Shown here: positions 16,233-25,171 of the stretch, in pieces
Position numbering within the stretch: position 1 is the stretch's first letter
How the letters are laid out: each line of letters starts with the position of its first letter
Assembly: GCA_963794185.1 (NCBI GenBank)
Contig: CAWCDM010000086.1
Location: forward strand, 1 to 64,000
Length of the DNA stretch: 64,000 bases
Origin: JAMXLO01 sp963794185
GTDB taxonomy: Bacteria; Pseudomonadota; Alphaproteobacteria; Acetobacterales; Acetobacteraceae
Direction of reading: 5' to 3'
Translations under genes and position numbers: made by a program
The notes under the pieces: generated by a model
Databases searched by the model: none
Told to the model about the DNA's origin: nothing
Seen by the model: the letters and a program-made list of their open reading frames with translations, nothing else

Positions 16233-17600
16233 TCAGGGCGCGCAGAGATGCATCACGCCGCGCAGATCGGGCAGCGCTTCGAGCCGGCCGATTGCGCCGA
16301 GCAGCTTTTCGGCGTTTGCGCCGCCGAGGATCGGCGTCGCGAGCGAGATGAATTTTTCCTCGAGCCGTCGGCCCTGTTTTTCGATGTCCGTCGCCGGCAC
16401 GCCCGAATCGTAGCGCGCCGTTACACGCCTGCCGTCGGTCAGTTCGAGTTCCATCTCGGCCACCGTATTGGACCGGTCGGGGGAGAAATCGAATTCCACC
16501 TTGTCGCGCAACGCGATCAGCGTCGGGTCGGCCGCGGTCTCCTCGGAATAGCTGGCCAGCCCGCCGGTATCGACGCCGGCGAGCGCCATCGCCGTGGTCA
16601 GCCGGAGGCTGAACTTCGCCTCCAGGCCGGTGCGCGGGGCAGGGATGTTGCAGATGCGATCGCACGTCTCGTCCAGGCTCAGATGGATGCGCGCGATCCG
16701 ATCGGGCGTCAGTCCATGCTGTTCGCGCAACTTGCGCGCGGCCTCGATCGGCGCATGCGTCATGTAGCAGGCGGCGTGGTACTTGAAGAGATTGTTGCGG
16801 ATGTGGAAGCCGCCGTGCGGCGTGGTCAGCGCCTTGTCCGGATGGTAGTCGGGGCTGTGCGTGCGGGCGAAGCCCTGGGCACACTCCAGCACATCGCCGC
16901 GGCTGGTGAAGCCGCGCTGCGCCAGCCGTGCGGCGAGCAGGCCGTGATACGCCGCCTTGCCGGCATGCAGCGGCTTGCACATCGTGCCGAACATCGACTT
17001 CAGTCCGGCTGCCTGCGTGCCCGCTATGCCGAGCGCGGTGGCGAACTGTTCCGCATCGAGACGCAGCAGGTGCGCGCAGGCAGCGGCGGCGCCGAAGCTG
17101 CCGAGCGTGCCGGTGGCATGGAAGCCGAGCACGTTGTAGTGGCCTGGTGCCAGCAGCAGCCCGAGCCGACATTGCAATTCGTAGCCCGCGACAAAGGCAG
17201 TGACGACGTCAACGCCGGAACTGCCGCGCTCTTCGGCCAGCGCAAGCAGCGCCGACAGCAGCACGACTGAAGGATGGCCAGTCATCGCCAGGTTCACATC
17301 GTCGAAATCGAGCGCATGCGACGCGGCGCCGTTGACCAATGCGGCGGACAGCACCGGCAGGCGCTTGGTATGGCCGATCACCGTCGCGATCGGCGCGCCG
17401 CCCTGCTCGGCCAGTTCCGCCAGCAGGATATCGGCCAGTTCCTCCGTCGATCCGGCCAGCGTGCAGGCGACATAGTCCAGCACGCATTGCCGAGCGATCG
17501 TGCGGACCTCGTCGGGCAGGTCGGCGTAGGTCAGCGTGCGCGCCTGCTCGGACAATGCGCCGGTGAGGCCTTCGGAGGCAATGTCGGTGACGACGTTCAT
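16233..17600 (-). CDS. MmgE/PrpD family protein
   Basis: A 455-residue member of the family that includes 2-methylcitrate dehydratase and cis-aconitate decarboxylase. Diagnostic segments include VLDYVACTLAGS, GHTKRLPVLSAALVNGAASH, LDFDDVNLAMTGHPS, LGFHATGTLGSFGAAAA and MFGTMCKPLHAGKAA. The ATG at 17600 has AGAAGGAT upstream. The stop of the enoyl-CoA hydratase gene is only 13 bases away, so it is the last gene of a long minus-strand transcription unit with four permeases and three binding proteins. The substrate is probably a hydroxy- or tricarboxylic acid related to what the transporters import; this is inference. Confidence 0.9.
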   Translation of the reverse strand: MNVVTDIASEGLTGALSEQARTLTYADLPDEVRTIARQCVLDYVACTLAGSTEELADILLAELAEQGGAPIATVIGHTKRLPVLSAALVNGAASHALDFDDVNLAMTGHPSVVLLSALLALAEERGSSGVDVVTAFVAGYELQCRLGLLLAPGHYNVLGFHATGTLGSFGAAAACAHLLRLDAEQFATALGIAGTQAAGLKSMFGTMCKPLHAGKAAYHGLLAARLAQRGFTSRGDVLECAQGFARTHSPDYHPDKALTTPHGGFHIRNNLFKYHAACYMTHAPIEAARKLREQHGLTPDRIARIHLSLDETCDRICNIPAPRTGLEAKFSLRLTTAMALAGVDTGGLASYSEETAADPTLIALRDKVEFDFSPDRSNTVAEMELELTDGRRVTARYDSGVPATDIEKQGRRLEEKFISLATPILGGANAEKLLGAIGRLEALPDLRGVMHLCAP

Positions 17601-17613
17601 GTCGCGATCCTTC

Positions 17614-18408
17614 TCAACGTCCCTGGAAATTCGGTTTGCGCTTCTCGTTGAAGGCACGGATGCCTTCGCGGCGGTCCTCGGTCGGCACCATGCGGTTATA
17701 CGCCTCGATCTCGAACATCATGCCGCTGGCGAGGTCCATGTTGAGCCCGTAATTCACCGACTGCTTGATCTGCCGCGTCGAGATCGGCGCGTTGGCGGCA
17801 ATGACGGCGGCGGTCTCCAGCGCCTCGGGCAGCAGCGTTTCCGCGTTGCAGACGCGGTTCACCATGCCCCACTCGAACGCCTGCTGGGCAGTGAACGGTT
17901 TGCCAGTAAGGAGAATCTCCTTGGCGCGCCGTGCTCCCACGGCGCGCGGCAGACTCTGCGTGCCGCCGGCGCCGGGCATGATGCCGAGCGTCACTTCCGT
18001 CAGGGCGAAGCGGGCATGCTCCGCGGCGTAGATGAAGTCGGTGCAGAGCGCGATCTCCATCCCCCCGGCATAGGCGGCGCCGTTCACCGCTGCGATGATC
18101 GGCACCGGGCATTGGACGATGGCGCGGATGGCACGTTCGAAGATCAGGTGCTGGTCCTGCCACTGCTGATCCGTCATGCCGTTGCGCTCCTTCAGATCGC
18201 CACCGGCGCAGAACGCGCGCGGACCGGCACCGGTGAGCACGATGCAGCGCTGCCTGTTGGGTGCGGCGTTGATGGAGTCGAACAGATGCAGCAGGTCGAG
18301 GCCCATCTGCGTGTTCATCGCATTGGCGATTTCGGGACGATCGAGCGTGACCAGCAGCGTGTGCGGCTGCGGCTCCGCGGTTTGCAGGGTGTCGTAGGTC
18401 TTGGCCAT
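17614..18408 (-). CDS. Enoyl-CoA hydratase/isomerase family protein
   Basis: A 264-residue crotonase-fold enzyme acting on acyl-CoA thioesters. The oxyanion-hole segments are RAFCAGGDLKER and AAVNGAAYAGGMEIAL, and both catalytic glutamates expected of hydratases are present (GGMEIAL and ALTEVTLGIMPGAGGTQ). The ATG at 18408 (MAKTYDTLQ) is the best start. It lies 42 bases downstream of a permease gene and 13 bases upstream of the MmgE/PrpD gene, so it appears to be cotranscribed with the transporter cluster and may act on the imported compound. Confidence 0.92.
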   Translation of the reverse strand: MAKTYDTLQTAEPQPHTLLVTLDRPEIANAMNTQMGLDLLHLFDSINAAPNRQRCIVLTGAGPRAFCAGGDLKERNGMTDQQWQDQHLIFERAIRAIVQCPVPIIAAVNGAAYAGGMEIALCTDFIYAAEHARFALTEVTLGIMPGAGGTQSLPRAVGARRAKEILLTGKPFTAQQAFEWGMVNRVCNAETLLPEALETAAVIAANAPISTRQIKQSVNYGLNMDLASGMMFEIEAYNRMVPTEDRREGIRAFNEKRKPNFQGR

Positions 18409-18450
18409 GGCGGTACGTCCAGAGTGGTGCGGAGAAGGCAAGCGGCAGGC

Positions 18451-19326
18451 CTAACCCTTGACGCCACCCATCGTCAGGCCCGCCACCATGTAGCGCCGCA
18501 GTGCGTAGTAGATCGCAATCGGCGGCAGCGAATACACGATGGCGACCGCCATCATGTAGTTCCACGGCGCCTCGTCGCTGTCGAAGAACTGATCGATTGC
18601 CACCGCCACCGTCATGCTGCGCGGCGAAGAAAGCAGCAGGAACTGGTACAGATATTCGTTCCAGGCCAGCAGCAGCGCATAGGTGGCGACCGCGGCCAGC
18701 GCCGGTGCCATCAGCGGCAGATAGATGCGCCAATACACCTGAAACGGCGACGCACCATCCACGCGCGCCGCCTCGTCCAGTTCCAGCGGAATCAGCTTGC
18801 CGTATTGGTGAAAGATCAGGATGGCATACGGCGTGGCGAACGCCACCTCCGCCGCAATGACGGACCAAAGGTTGTCCACAAGGCCATAGACGTGCATGAG
18901 CCGGGTGAACGGGATCACCAGGAACGACGCTGGGACGGCGTAGGTGATGAGCGAGGCGTTGCCGAGCAGCCACGCCTTGCGCAGCCGCATGCGCCCCATC
19001 GCGAAGCTGGCGAGCGAGCCGACCAGCACGGTCAGTACCATCGTCGCAAGGCCGATATAGATGCTGTTGCCGAACTGGTGCCAGAAGTTCTCGAGGTACC
19101 AGTAGCCCTCGGTCCAGATCACCCGGAAGCTTTCGAACGACGGATCGCTCGGCCAGACTGTGCCGGTGAATTCATCGCCGTCGTCGCTGAGCGCGATCAG
19201 CAGCATGTTGTAGACGGGTATGACCGTCCAGATCGCAAGGATCACGCCGAACACCGCGGCTGCCCCGTTGTTCAGGATCCGGCGCAGCCGGTACCGCGGT
19301 CGGCGCGCGCGGCGGCCGGAGGTCAT
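18451..19326 (-). CDS. ABC sugar-type permease, MalG-like (pair A)
   Basis: A 291-residue inner-membrane permease of the CUT1/MalG type with six predicted membrane segments. The EAA loop that docks the ATPase reads LDEAARVDGASPFQVYWRI, followed by YLPLMAPALAAV. The C-terminus LRRYMVAGLTMGGVKG is typical of MalG-type subunits. It starts 8 bases after the stop of its MalF-like partner, suggesting translational coupling. It is a paralogue of the permease at 20281-21169. No ATPase gene is present nearby. Confidence 0.92.
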   Translation of the reverse strand: MTSGRRARRPRYRLRRILNNGAAAVFGVILAIWTVIPVYNMLLIALSDDGDEFTGTVWPSDPSFESFRVIWTEGYWYLENFWHQFGNSIYIGLATMVLTVLVGSLASFAMGRMRLRKAWLLGNASLITYAVPASFLVIPFTRLMHVYGLVDNLWSVIAAEVAFATPYAILIFHQYGKLIPLELDEAARVDGASPFQVYWRIYLPLMAPALAAVATYALLLAWNEYLYQFLLLSSPRSMTVAVAIDQFFDSDEAPWNYMMAVAIVYSLPPIAIYYALRRYMVAGLTMGGVKG

Positions 19327-19334
19327 GGCGAGGC

Positions 19335-20252
19335 TCACAACTGCACTTCCGTCGCCTGCAGCCGCCGCATCAGCACGATCGCGAGCGGGATCAGCACCGG
19401 CAGCGCCGCCATCACCGCTGCCACGCCGAGTTCCGGATAGCCGTGGTCGAATGCCACGCGGAAGGCGAACGTGGCCAGCACTTCCGTCTGCAAGGCCGGC
19501 GCTCCGCTGGAGACAAAATACGCGGTGGTGAAGTCGCCAATCGTCCACAGCGTGGAGAGCAGCGTGCAGACGAGGTAAAGGTTCGACAACAGCGGAAACG
19601 TCACGAAGGTGAAGCGCCGGATGCCGGTGGCGCCGTCCACCGCGGCCGCTTCATAGACGTCCTGCGGGATCGCCATCCGGCCGGCCAGGAAAACCAGCGT
19701 CCAGAACGGCATCCACTTCCAGATATAGGCGAGGACGTTCACGCCCATCGCGAGCCAGTATGAATTGAACCAGATCGGGCCGTCGATATCGAACAGCGCC
19801 TCCAGCGCGCTGTTGAGAAAGCCGCCATAGCCGATGAACATCCAATGCAGTGACACGAATGCAGGCAGCGCCGGCAACGCCCATGGCAGCATGTAGAGAA
19901 CCAGCAGGCCCTTGATCCAGCGGCTCCGGCGCATGAAGAAGCCCGACAGCAGGAACGCCAGGAACATCTTCACGTTCACGCCGATGCCGACAAGCAGCAG
20001 GGTATTGACCACGGTCGTCAGGTAGCGCGGGTTGGCATAGAGCGTGGCATAGAGTTCCGGGCTGCTGCCCAGCCAAAGCCCGTAGGCCACCGGGTAGACG
20101 ACGAAGGCGATGAACACCGCCACGTAGGGCACGAAGAAGGCGATCGCCCAGGAGATTTCCGAACCGCGCAGGCCGCCGGGCCAGGGCGGCCGCCACGTCC
20201 GGTCGATCGCCGCTGGCCTGCCGAACCTGAGAACCTGCTGCGTGCTGCTCAT
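19335..20252 (-). CDS. ABC sugar-type permease, MalF-like (pair A)
   Basis: A 305-residue permease with six predicted membrane segments and the EAA loop VYEAAAVDGATGIRRFTFV. It forms a heteromeric channel with the downstream MalG-like subunit. It is closely similar throughout to the permease at 21166-22083, so the two pairs arose by duplication. It begins 28 bases after the end of the second MalG-like gene. Confidence 0.93.
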   Translation of the reverse strand: MSSTQQVLRFGRPAAIDRTWRPPWPGGLRGSEISWAIAFFVPYVAVFIAFVVYPVAYGLWLGSSPELYATLYANPRYLTTVVNTLLLVGIGVNVKMFLAFLLSGFFMRRSRWIKGLLVLYMLPWALPALPAFVSLHWMFIGYGGFLNSALEALFDIDGPIWFNSYWLAMGVNVLAYIWKWMPFWTLVFLAGRMAIPQDVYEAAAVDGATGIRRFTFVTFPLLSNLYLVCTLLSTLWTIGDFTTAYFVSSGAPALQTEVLATFAFRVAFDHGYPELGVAAVMAALPVLIPLAIVLMRRLQATEVQL

Positions 20253-20280
20253 CGGGACACCAACGGCGGCACGCCGTATT

Positions 20281-21169
20281 TCACCCCTTGACGCCGCCCA
20301 TGGTCAGGCCGGCCGCCATGTAGCGACGGAACCCATAGTACAGGATGATCGGCGGCAGTGCATAAATGATGGCGGTGGCCATCATGTAGTTCCACGGCGA
20401 CTCGTCGCTGTTGAGGAACTGTGCCAGTGCGACTGCCACGGTCATGCTCTGCGGCGTGGACAGCAGCAGGAAGTTGTACAGGTATTCGTTCCATGCCAGC
20501 AGCAGCGCATAGGTCCCGACGGCAACCAACGCCGGCGCCATCAACGGCAGGTAGATCCAGACATAGATCTGCAACGGATTGGCGCCATCGATGCGCGCCG
20601 AACTCGTCGAGCTCCATTGGGATCGATTTGCCATATTGCGAAAAGATGAAGATCGCGTACGGGGTGGCGAACGTCGTCAGTGCGAGGATCACCGCCGAGA
20701 GGTGGTTCGACATACCGTAGATCTGCATGATCCGGTAGAACGGAATCGCCAGGAACGACGCCGGGATCACATAGGTCATCAGCGCCGCGTTGGTCAGCAT
20801 CCAGCCTTGGCGAAGACGCATCCGCCCGACCGTGAAGCTGGCGAGCGAGCCGATGAGCACCGTCAGGAAAGTCACCATCAGACCGACAATGAAGCTGTTG
20901 CCGAACTGATGCCAGAAACGCTCGAGGTACCAGAAGTCTTCGGTGACCACGACGCGGAATGCCTCCAGCGTCGGACTCGGTGGCCAGATCGCGCCGCCGA
21001 AGATGTCGCTGTGAGGATTGAGCGCGATCAACCACATGTTGTAGAGCGGCGTGACCGACCACACGACGAGCACGAAGCCGAGCGCCAAGCCCGCTGCTTC
21101 CACCGTAAGGCGCTGCAGCCGGTAGTGCAGGGGGGACCGAATCCGCCGGCTGGCAGTCGTCGCGCTCAT
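20281..21169 (-). pseudogene. ABC sugar-type permease, MalG-like (pair B), frameshifted
   Basis: The product is intact from MSATTASRRIRSPLH to SQYGKSIPMELDE, then one extra base (near 20601) throws the frame just before the EAA loop. In the next frame the sequence resumes as ARIDGANPLQIYVWIYLPLM and runs to the family C-terminus GFRRYMAAGLTMGGVKG. The restored protein would match its paralogue at 18451-19326 almost end to end. As given, the ATPase-docking loop and last membrane segments are lost, so pair B would not work. The ATG overlaps the stop of the upstream permease by 4 bases. Confidence 0.9.
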
Positions 21170-22083
21170 AGCTGCCCCTCCGACATGCGGAGTTTGCGCA
21201 TCAGCAGGATGACGAGTGGAATCAGCAACGGCAGCGCCGACATCACCGCCGCCACGCCGAGCCGGGGCTGCGCAAGGGTGAACGCGTAGCGAATGCCGAG
21301 TGTGGCCAGCACCTCGGTGGACATCGCCGGCCCACCGCCGGAGACGAAGAAGGTCGAGTTGAAGTCGCCGAGCGCGAAGACCATGTCGAGCAACACGCAC
21401 ACGAGATAAAGGTTCGCCATCAGGGGGATGGTCACGTGCGCGAACCGTCGCAGGCCTGTGGCGCCATCGACCGCGGCTGCTTCATACAGCTCCTGCGGGA
21501 CTGCCATCCGGCCCGCCAGCAGGATCACCGTCCAGAATGGCAGTGTCTTCCAGATATAGGCGCCGATGTTGGACGCGAGCCCGGTCCAATGCTCGTTCAG
21601 ATAGTATGGGCCATCGAAGCCGAACAACATATACAGCACATTGTTGAGCATGCCCCACTGGCCATTCAGGAACCAGTGGATCGACATGTAGGCAGGCAAT
21701 GCCGGCGTCGCCCATGGCAGGATGAAGACCACCAGGAGCGCCTTGATCCACCAGCGCTTGCGTATGAAGAAACCTGACAGCAGGAAGGCCAGGAACATTT
21801 TCAAGTTAACGCCGATGACGACATACAGCACCGTATTGATCACGGTGGTCAGATAGCGGGGATCGGCGAACAGTTCGCGGTAGAGCGCTGCATCGCTGCC
21901 CATCCAGACCCCGAAGCCGATCGGGTAGACGACGAACGCAAAGAATACCGCGACGTAGGGCAAGGCGAAGGCGATCGCCCAGGCGTATTCGGAGCCCTGC
22001 ATTCCGCCGTGCCAAGCACGTCGCCGCAGGCGAGCAGCGGTGCTGGCCCGTCCGAGGGCAATTGCCTGCTGTGTTACGCTCAT
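21166..22083 (-). CDS. ABC sugar-type permease, MalF-like (pair B)
   Basis: A 305-residue permease with six membrane segments and the EAA loop LYEAAAVDGATGLRRFAHV. Its N-terminus MSVTQQAIALGR parallels MSSTQQVLRFGR of the pair A copy. It starts 16 bases downstream of a binding-protein gene and overlaps its MalG-like partner by an ATGA junction. The gene itself is intact, although the binding protein before it and the partner after it are both frameshifted. Confidence 0.93.
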   Translation of the reverse strand: MSVTQQAIALGRASTAARLRRRAWHGGMQGSEYAWAIAFALPYVAVFFAFVVYPIGFGVWMGSDAALYRELFADPRYLTTVINTVLYVVIGVNLKMFLAFLLSGFFIRKRWWIKALLVVFILPWATPALPAYMSIHWFLNGQWGMLNNVLYMLFGFDGPYYLNEHWTGLASNIGAYIWKTLPFWTVILLAGRMAVPQELYEAAAVDGATGLRRFAHVTIPLMANLYLVCVLLDMVFALGDFNSTFFVSGGGPAMSTEVLATLGIRYAFTLAQPRLGVAAVMSALPLLIPLVILLMRKLRMSEGQL

Positions 22084-22099
22084 GTTCGCCTCGCCAAAA

Positions 22100-23469
22100 C
22101 TATATCGTGATCTTCGCGAAGATCTCGTTGCAGCGCTTCAACGCCTTGTCGATGGCATCAGCCGGCTTCATGCCGTTCTTGATGACGTCGGCATGGGCCA
22201 GGCCCCAGAGCTGCTCGGCTTCGAACTGGCCCCAGGCAGGCGAATAGCCATTGTAGAGCGGAAGGGTGGGGTTCAGCACCCCTTCCGTGATATAGGGGAG
22301 CAGGCACGGCATCTCGGTGCCGACCCAGAACGGGTCGTCCTTCACGAGCTGCGGGATCGCCGGGAACCACCGGCCCAGGCCAGCCTTCAGATTCTCGTTC
22401 ATCACCTTCGGCTGCATGAAGTACTTCATGAAGTCCTTGGCAACCTCGACGTTTTTCGCTCCCTTCGGGATATATCCGCCGCCGGCGTTGACCTGCGCCT
22501 TCATCGGCGTGCCGTCGTTTTTGTACGTCGGGGCCAGCGTCTTCATGTGATGGTAGAACGCTTCCTTGTCCTTGATCATCGCCAGTTCGGTCGACAGCGT
22601 GCCGTCGAAATCCATCACGAACAGCTTCTCGTGATAGCCGTTGTTGTCGTCGGCGTCGTTCCAGCTCAGCGCCTCCGGTGGCACCACGCCTTCCTTGTAG
22701 AGATCCGTCATGAACTCGACACGACTTGATCGCCGCCTCGCGAACCTTCGGGTCGTCGGTATGCAGCTTGCCGTCCGGCGTGACGATATCCTCGCCGCCA
22801 TTGGCGATCAGGAAATGCCTGAACAGGTTGTTGCCGTCGTTCGGTCCGACCGTGGTGATCTGAAGTCCGCAGGCGTAGATCTTCCGCATGCCCTTGGCAC
22901 GCAGCGGCGCCTGCGTCTGCTTGAGGTAGGTCCAGATCCCGTTCCAGTCCTTGGGGATCTCCTCCATCTTGAGCCCAGCCTTCTCGACCAGGTCGCCCCA
23001 GATATGGAACGGCGTGGTGCCCTGCTTGATCGGGCACAGGAAGTAGCTGCGCTTCTTGGTCGTCTTGTTGTAGAAGGTCGAGCACAGCTTCGCGGTTTCC
23101 GAGAGCTGCGACTCGTACGGCGCCACCACGTCGCTTACGTCAACGATCCTATCGTCCCAGGCGTTCTGCGGCAGGATTGTCTCCGGCGCGTCCATGAAGA
23201 CCAGATCCGGCACGTCGCCGCTGGTCAGCGCCGATATCGTCTTCTGATTCAACGCCATGAACGGCATGAGGCTGTAGTCGAGCTTGTTGCCACTCGCTTT
23301 CATGTAGTCTTCGCAGACCTGCCTCATCGCGGCGTCTTCCTGAGGAATGAACCCCTGACCCGCCCAGTAGACGGCCGTCTTGGCCTGGGCATTGGCGATA
23401 TATGGCCGCGCCGAGGCCTCCAGCAGCCGCTGCACCCAGGGCTCCGCCAAGTACCGAACGCCGGCTCAT
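22100..23469 (-). pseudogene. ABC sugar-type substrate-binding protein (copy 3), two frameshifts
   Basis: A periplasmic binding protein of the UgpB/MalE class, broken twice. The signal region MSRRSVLGGALGAAAAGGLG is followed by one extra base (23412); the next frame then reads ARPYIANAQAKTAVYW, as in the neighbouring copies. At 22721 another extra base follows REAAIKS; the frame resumes as VEFMTDLYKEGVVPPEALSW and runs to the end (EIFAKITI). With both bases removed it would be a normal protein of about 456 residues, alignable throughout with the copies at 23635 and 25172. The Tat-type SRRSVL signal is retained. Two lesions in one redundant copy make genuine decay more plausible here than elsewhere in the window. 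Confidence 0.9.
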
Positions 23470-23634
23470 GCTAACCAAGGCCGCTCTCCCTTCCCTGTTG
23501 GCCGGTCGCTCTGGCGCCGGAGCATTATGCATAGGTTTCCGTTGACACTACCACCTTAGGGCGGCCGGCCGAGCCTAGTCAAACCCGGCCGTGCCTGGCC
23601 TCACGCCGCTGTGGTTCAGTCTGCGGTGCCGGCG

Positions 23635-25014
23635 CTATCCGAACGTGAACTTCGCGAAGATGGCCTCGGCCCGTCGGAACGCCTTGTCCACCGCCGCCGA
23701 CGGCATCATCCCGTTCTTGATGACATCGGTATAGGCCTGGCCCCAGAGCTGCTCGGCATTCACCTGGCCCCATGCCGGGTTGTAGCCGTTGTATTGTGCA
23801 ATTGTCGGCCCCAGCACCAACTCCTGCACATACGGCGGCCGATGTGGATCGCTGGGATCGAGCCACCATGGATCGTCCTTCACGATCTGCGGTATCGAGG
23901 GCACCGAACGGCCCAGGCCACCCTTGAGATTGGCGTTCAGCACGTCCGGCTGGAGGAAGAACCGGCTGAAGTCCTTGGCTACCTCGATGTTGCTCGCCCC
24001 CTTCGGGATGAACAGGCCGCCGCAGCCGATCTGCGCAGGCATCGGCTTGCCGTCGTTGCCCAGCGGCAGCCCCAGCGTCTTAATATCCTCGTAATAGGCC
24101 TTCTTGTCCTTGAACATCGCGAGCTCGGTGGACAGCGAGCCGTCGAAATCCATCACGATGAGCTTTTCGTGGAACGCATTGTTGTCGTCCGCGTCGGTCC
24201 AGCTCAGGGCTTCGGGCGGCACGTAGCCTTCTTTGTAGGCATCCGTCAGCCAGGTGACCGTTCGGATCGCCGCCTCGCGAATTTTCGGATCGTCGGTGTG
24301 CAGCTTGCCGTCGGGCGTGACGATGCCTGCCTCGCCGTTGGCGATCATGAAATGTGCAAACAGGCCGTTGCCGTCGTTTGGTCCGACCGTCGTCATCTGC
24401 GGCCCGATGGCATAGATCTTGCGCATTCCCTTGCCACGGAGCGCCTTCTGCATCGGCTTGAAAAAATCCCAGAACGCGTCCCAGGTGTTCGGCGCATCCG
24501 ACAGCTTGAAACCGGCCTTCTCGACCAGATCGCCCCAGACGTGGAACGGCTCGGCCCCCTGACTCAGCGGAACCAGGTAGTAGCTGCGCCGCTTCGCAAC
24601 CTTGTTGTAATAGCTGGAAGACAGCAGCGCGGTATTGCTGAGCTCTGACTTGTGCGCCTCCACGATGTCGCTGACATCCACCAGCTTATCGTTCCACGCG
24701 TTCTGCGGCAGGATCGTGGACGGGGCGATGTGGAAGATGAGATCCGGAACCTCGCCGGTGGTCAGCGCGGAAATAATCTTCTGGTTCAGCGCCGTGAACG
24801 GCATGATGCTGAGGTCGATCTTGTTGCCGCTGGTCTTTTCGTATTCCGCGACTGTCGCGCGGAATGCGTTGTCCTCTTCCTGCACGAAACCTTGGTCCCG
24901 CCAGACGATGGCGGTGCTTGGCGCCGCATTGGCAATGTGTGGTCGCGCCAGAATACCGGCTGCCGCCAGACCCAGGGATCCGCGAATCACCGATCGCCGG
25001 CCCATGCATTCCAT
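23635..25014 (-). CDS. ABC sugar-type substrate-binding protein (copy 2)
   Basis: A 459-residue exported solute-binding protein of the extracellular family 1/8 class. The N-terminus has a Tat-like GRRSVIRGSLGLAAAG signal with cleavage near IANA. Shared landmarks with its two paralogues are GFVQEEDNAF, NKIDLSIMPFTALNQK, TILPQNAWNDKLVDVSDI, TVGPNDGN and SWTDADDNN. The start at 25014 is supported by AGGAG 7 bases upstream. Leader and ribosome site resemble those of copy 1, as expected from tandem duplication. It is intact. Confidence 0.93.
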   Translation of the reverse strand: MECMGRRSVIRGSLGLAAAGILARPHIANAAPSTAIVWRDQGFVQEEDNAFRATVAEYEKTSGNKIDLSIMPFTALNQKIISALTTGEVPDLIFHIAPSTILPQNAWNDKLVDVSDIVEAHKSELSNTALLSSSYYNKVAKRRSYYLVPLSQGAEPFHVWGDLVEKAGFKLSDAPNTWDAFWDFFKPMQKALRGKGMRKIYAIGPQMTTVGPNDGNGLFAHFMIANGEAGIVTPDGKLHTDDPKIREAAIRTVTWLTDAYKEGYVPPEALSWTDADDNNAFHEKLIVMDFDGSLSTELAMFKDKKAYYEDIKTLGLPLGNDGKPMPAQIGCGGLFIPKGASNIEVAKDFSRFFLQPDVLNANLKGGLGRSVPSIPQIVKDDPWWLDPSDPHRPPYVQELVLGPTIAQYNGYNPAWGQVNAEQLWGQAYTDVIKNGMMPSAAVDKAFRRAEAIFAKFTFG

Positions 25015-25171
25015 GGCCGTTCTCCTTCCTGTATGTTGACCGGTCACTTGCGCGCCGGTTCTTTGTGATGGCTCTCGCCGGAGCCGTTATTACGCCATTT
25101 CAACCGGCGTCGGCCTGCCGCAACCAGTCAAAACATCCGGAGCCGGACATCCGCGTCGGCGCCGCGAGATC

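Noticed and set aside
20242..20649. Short plus-strand frames in the permease cluster
   Set aside because: Antisense to intact or frameshifted permease genes with clear EAA loops; no independent ribosome site or motif.
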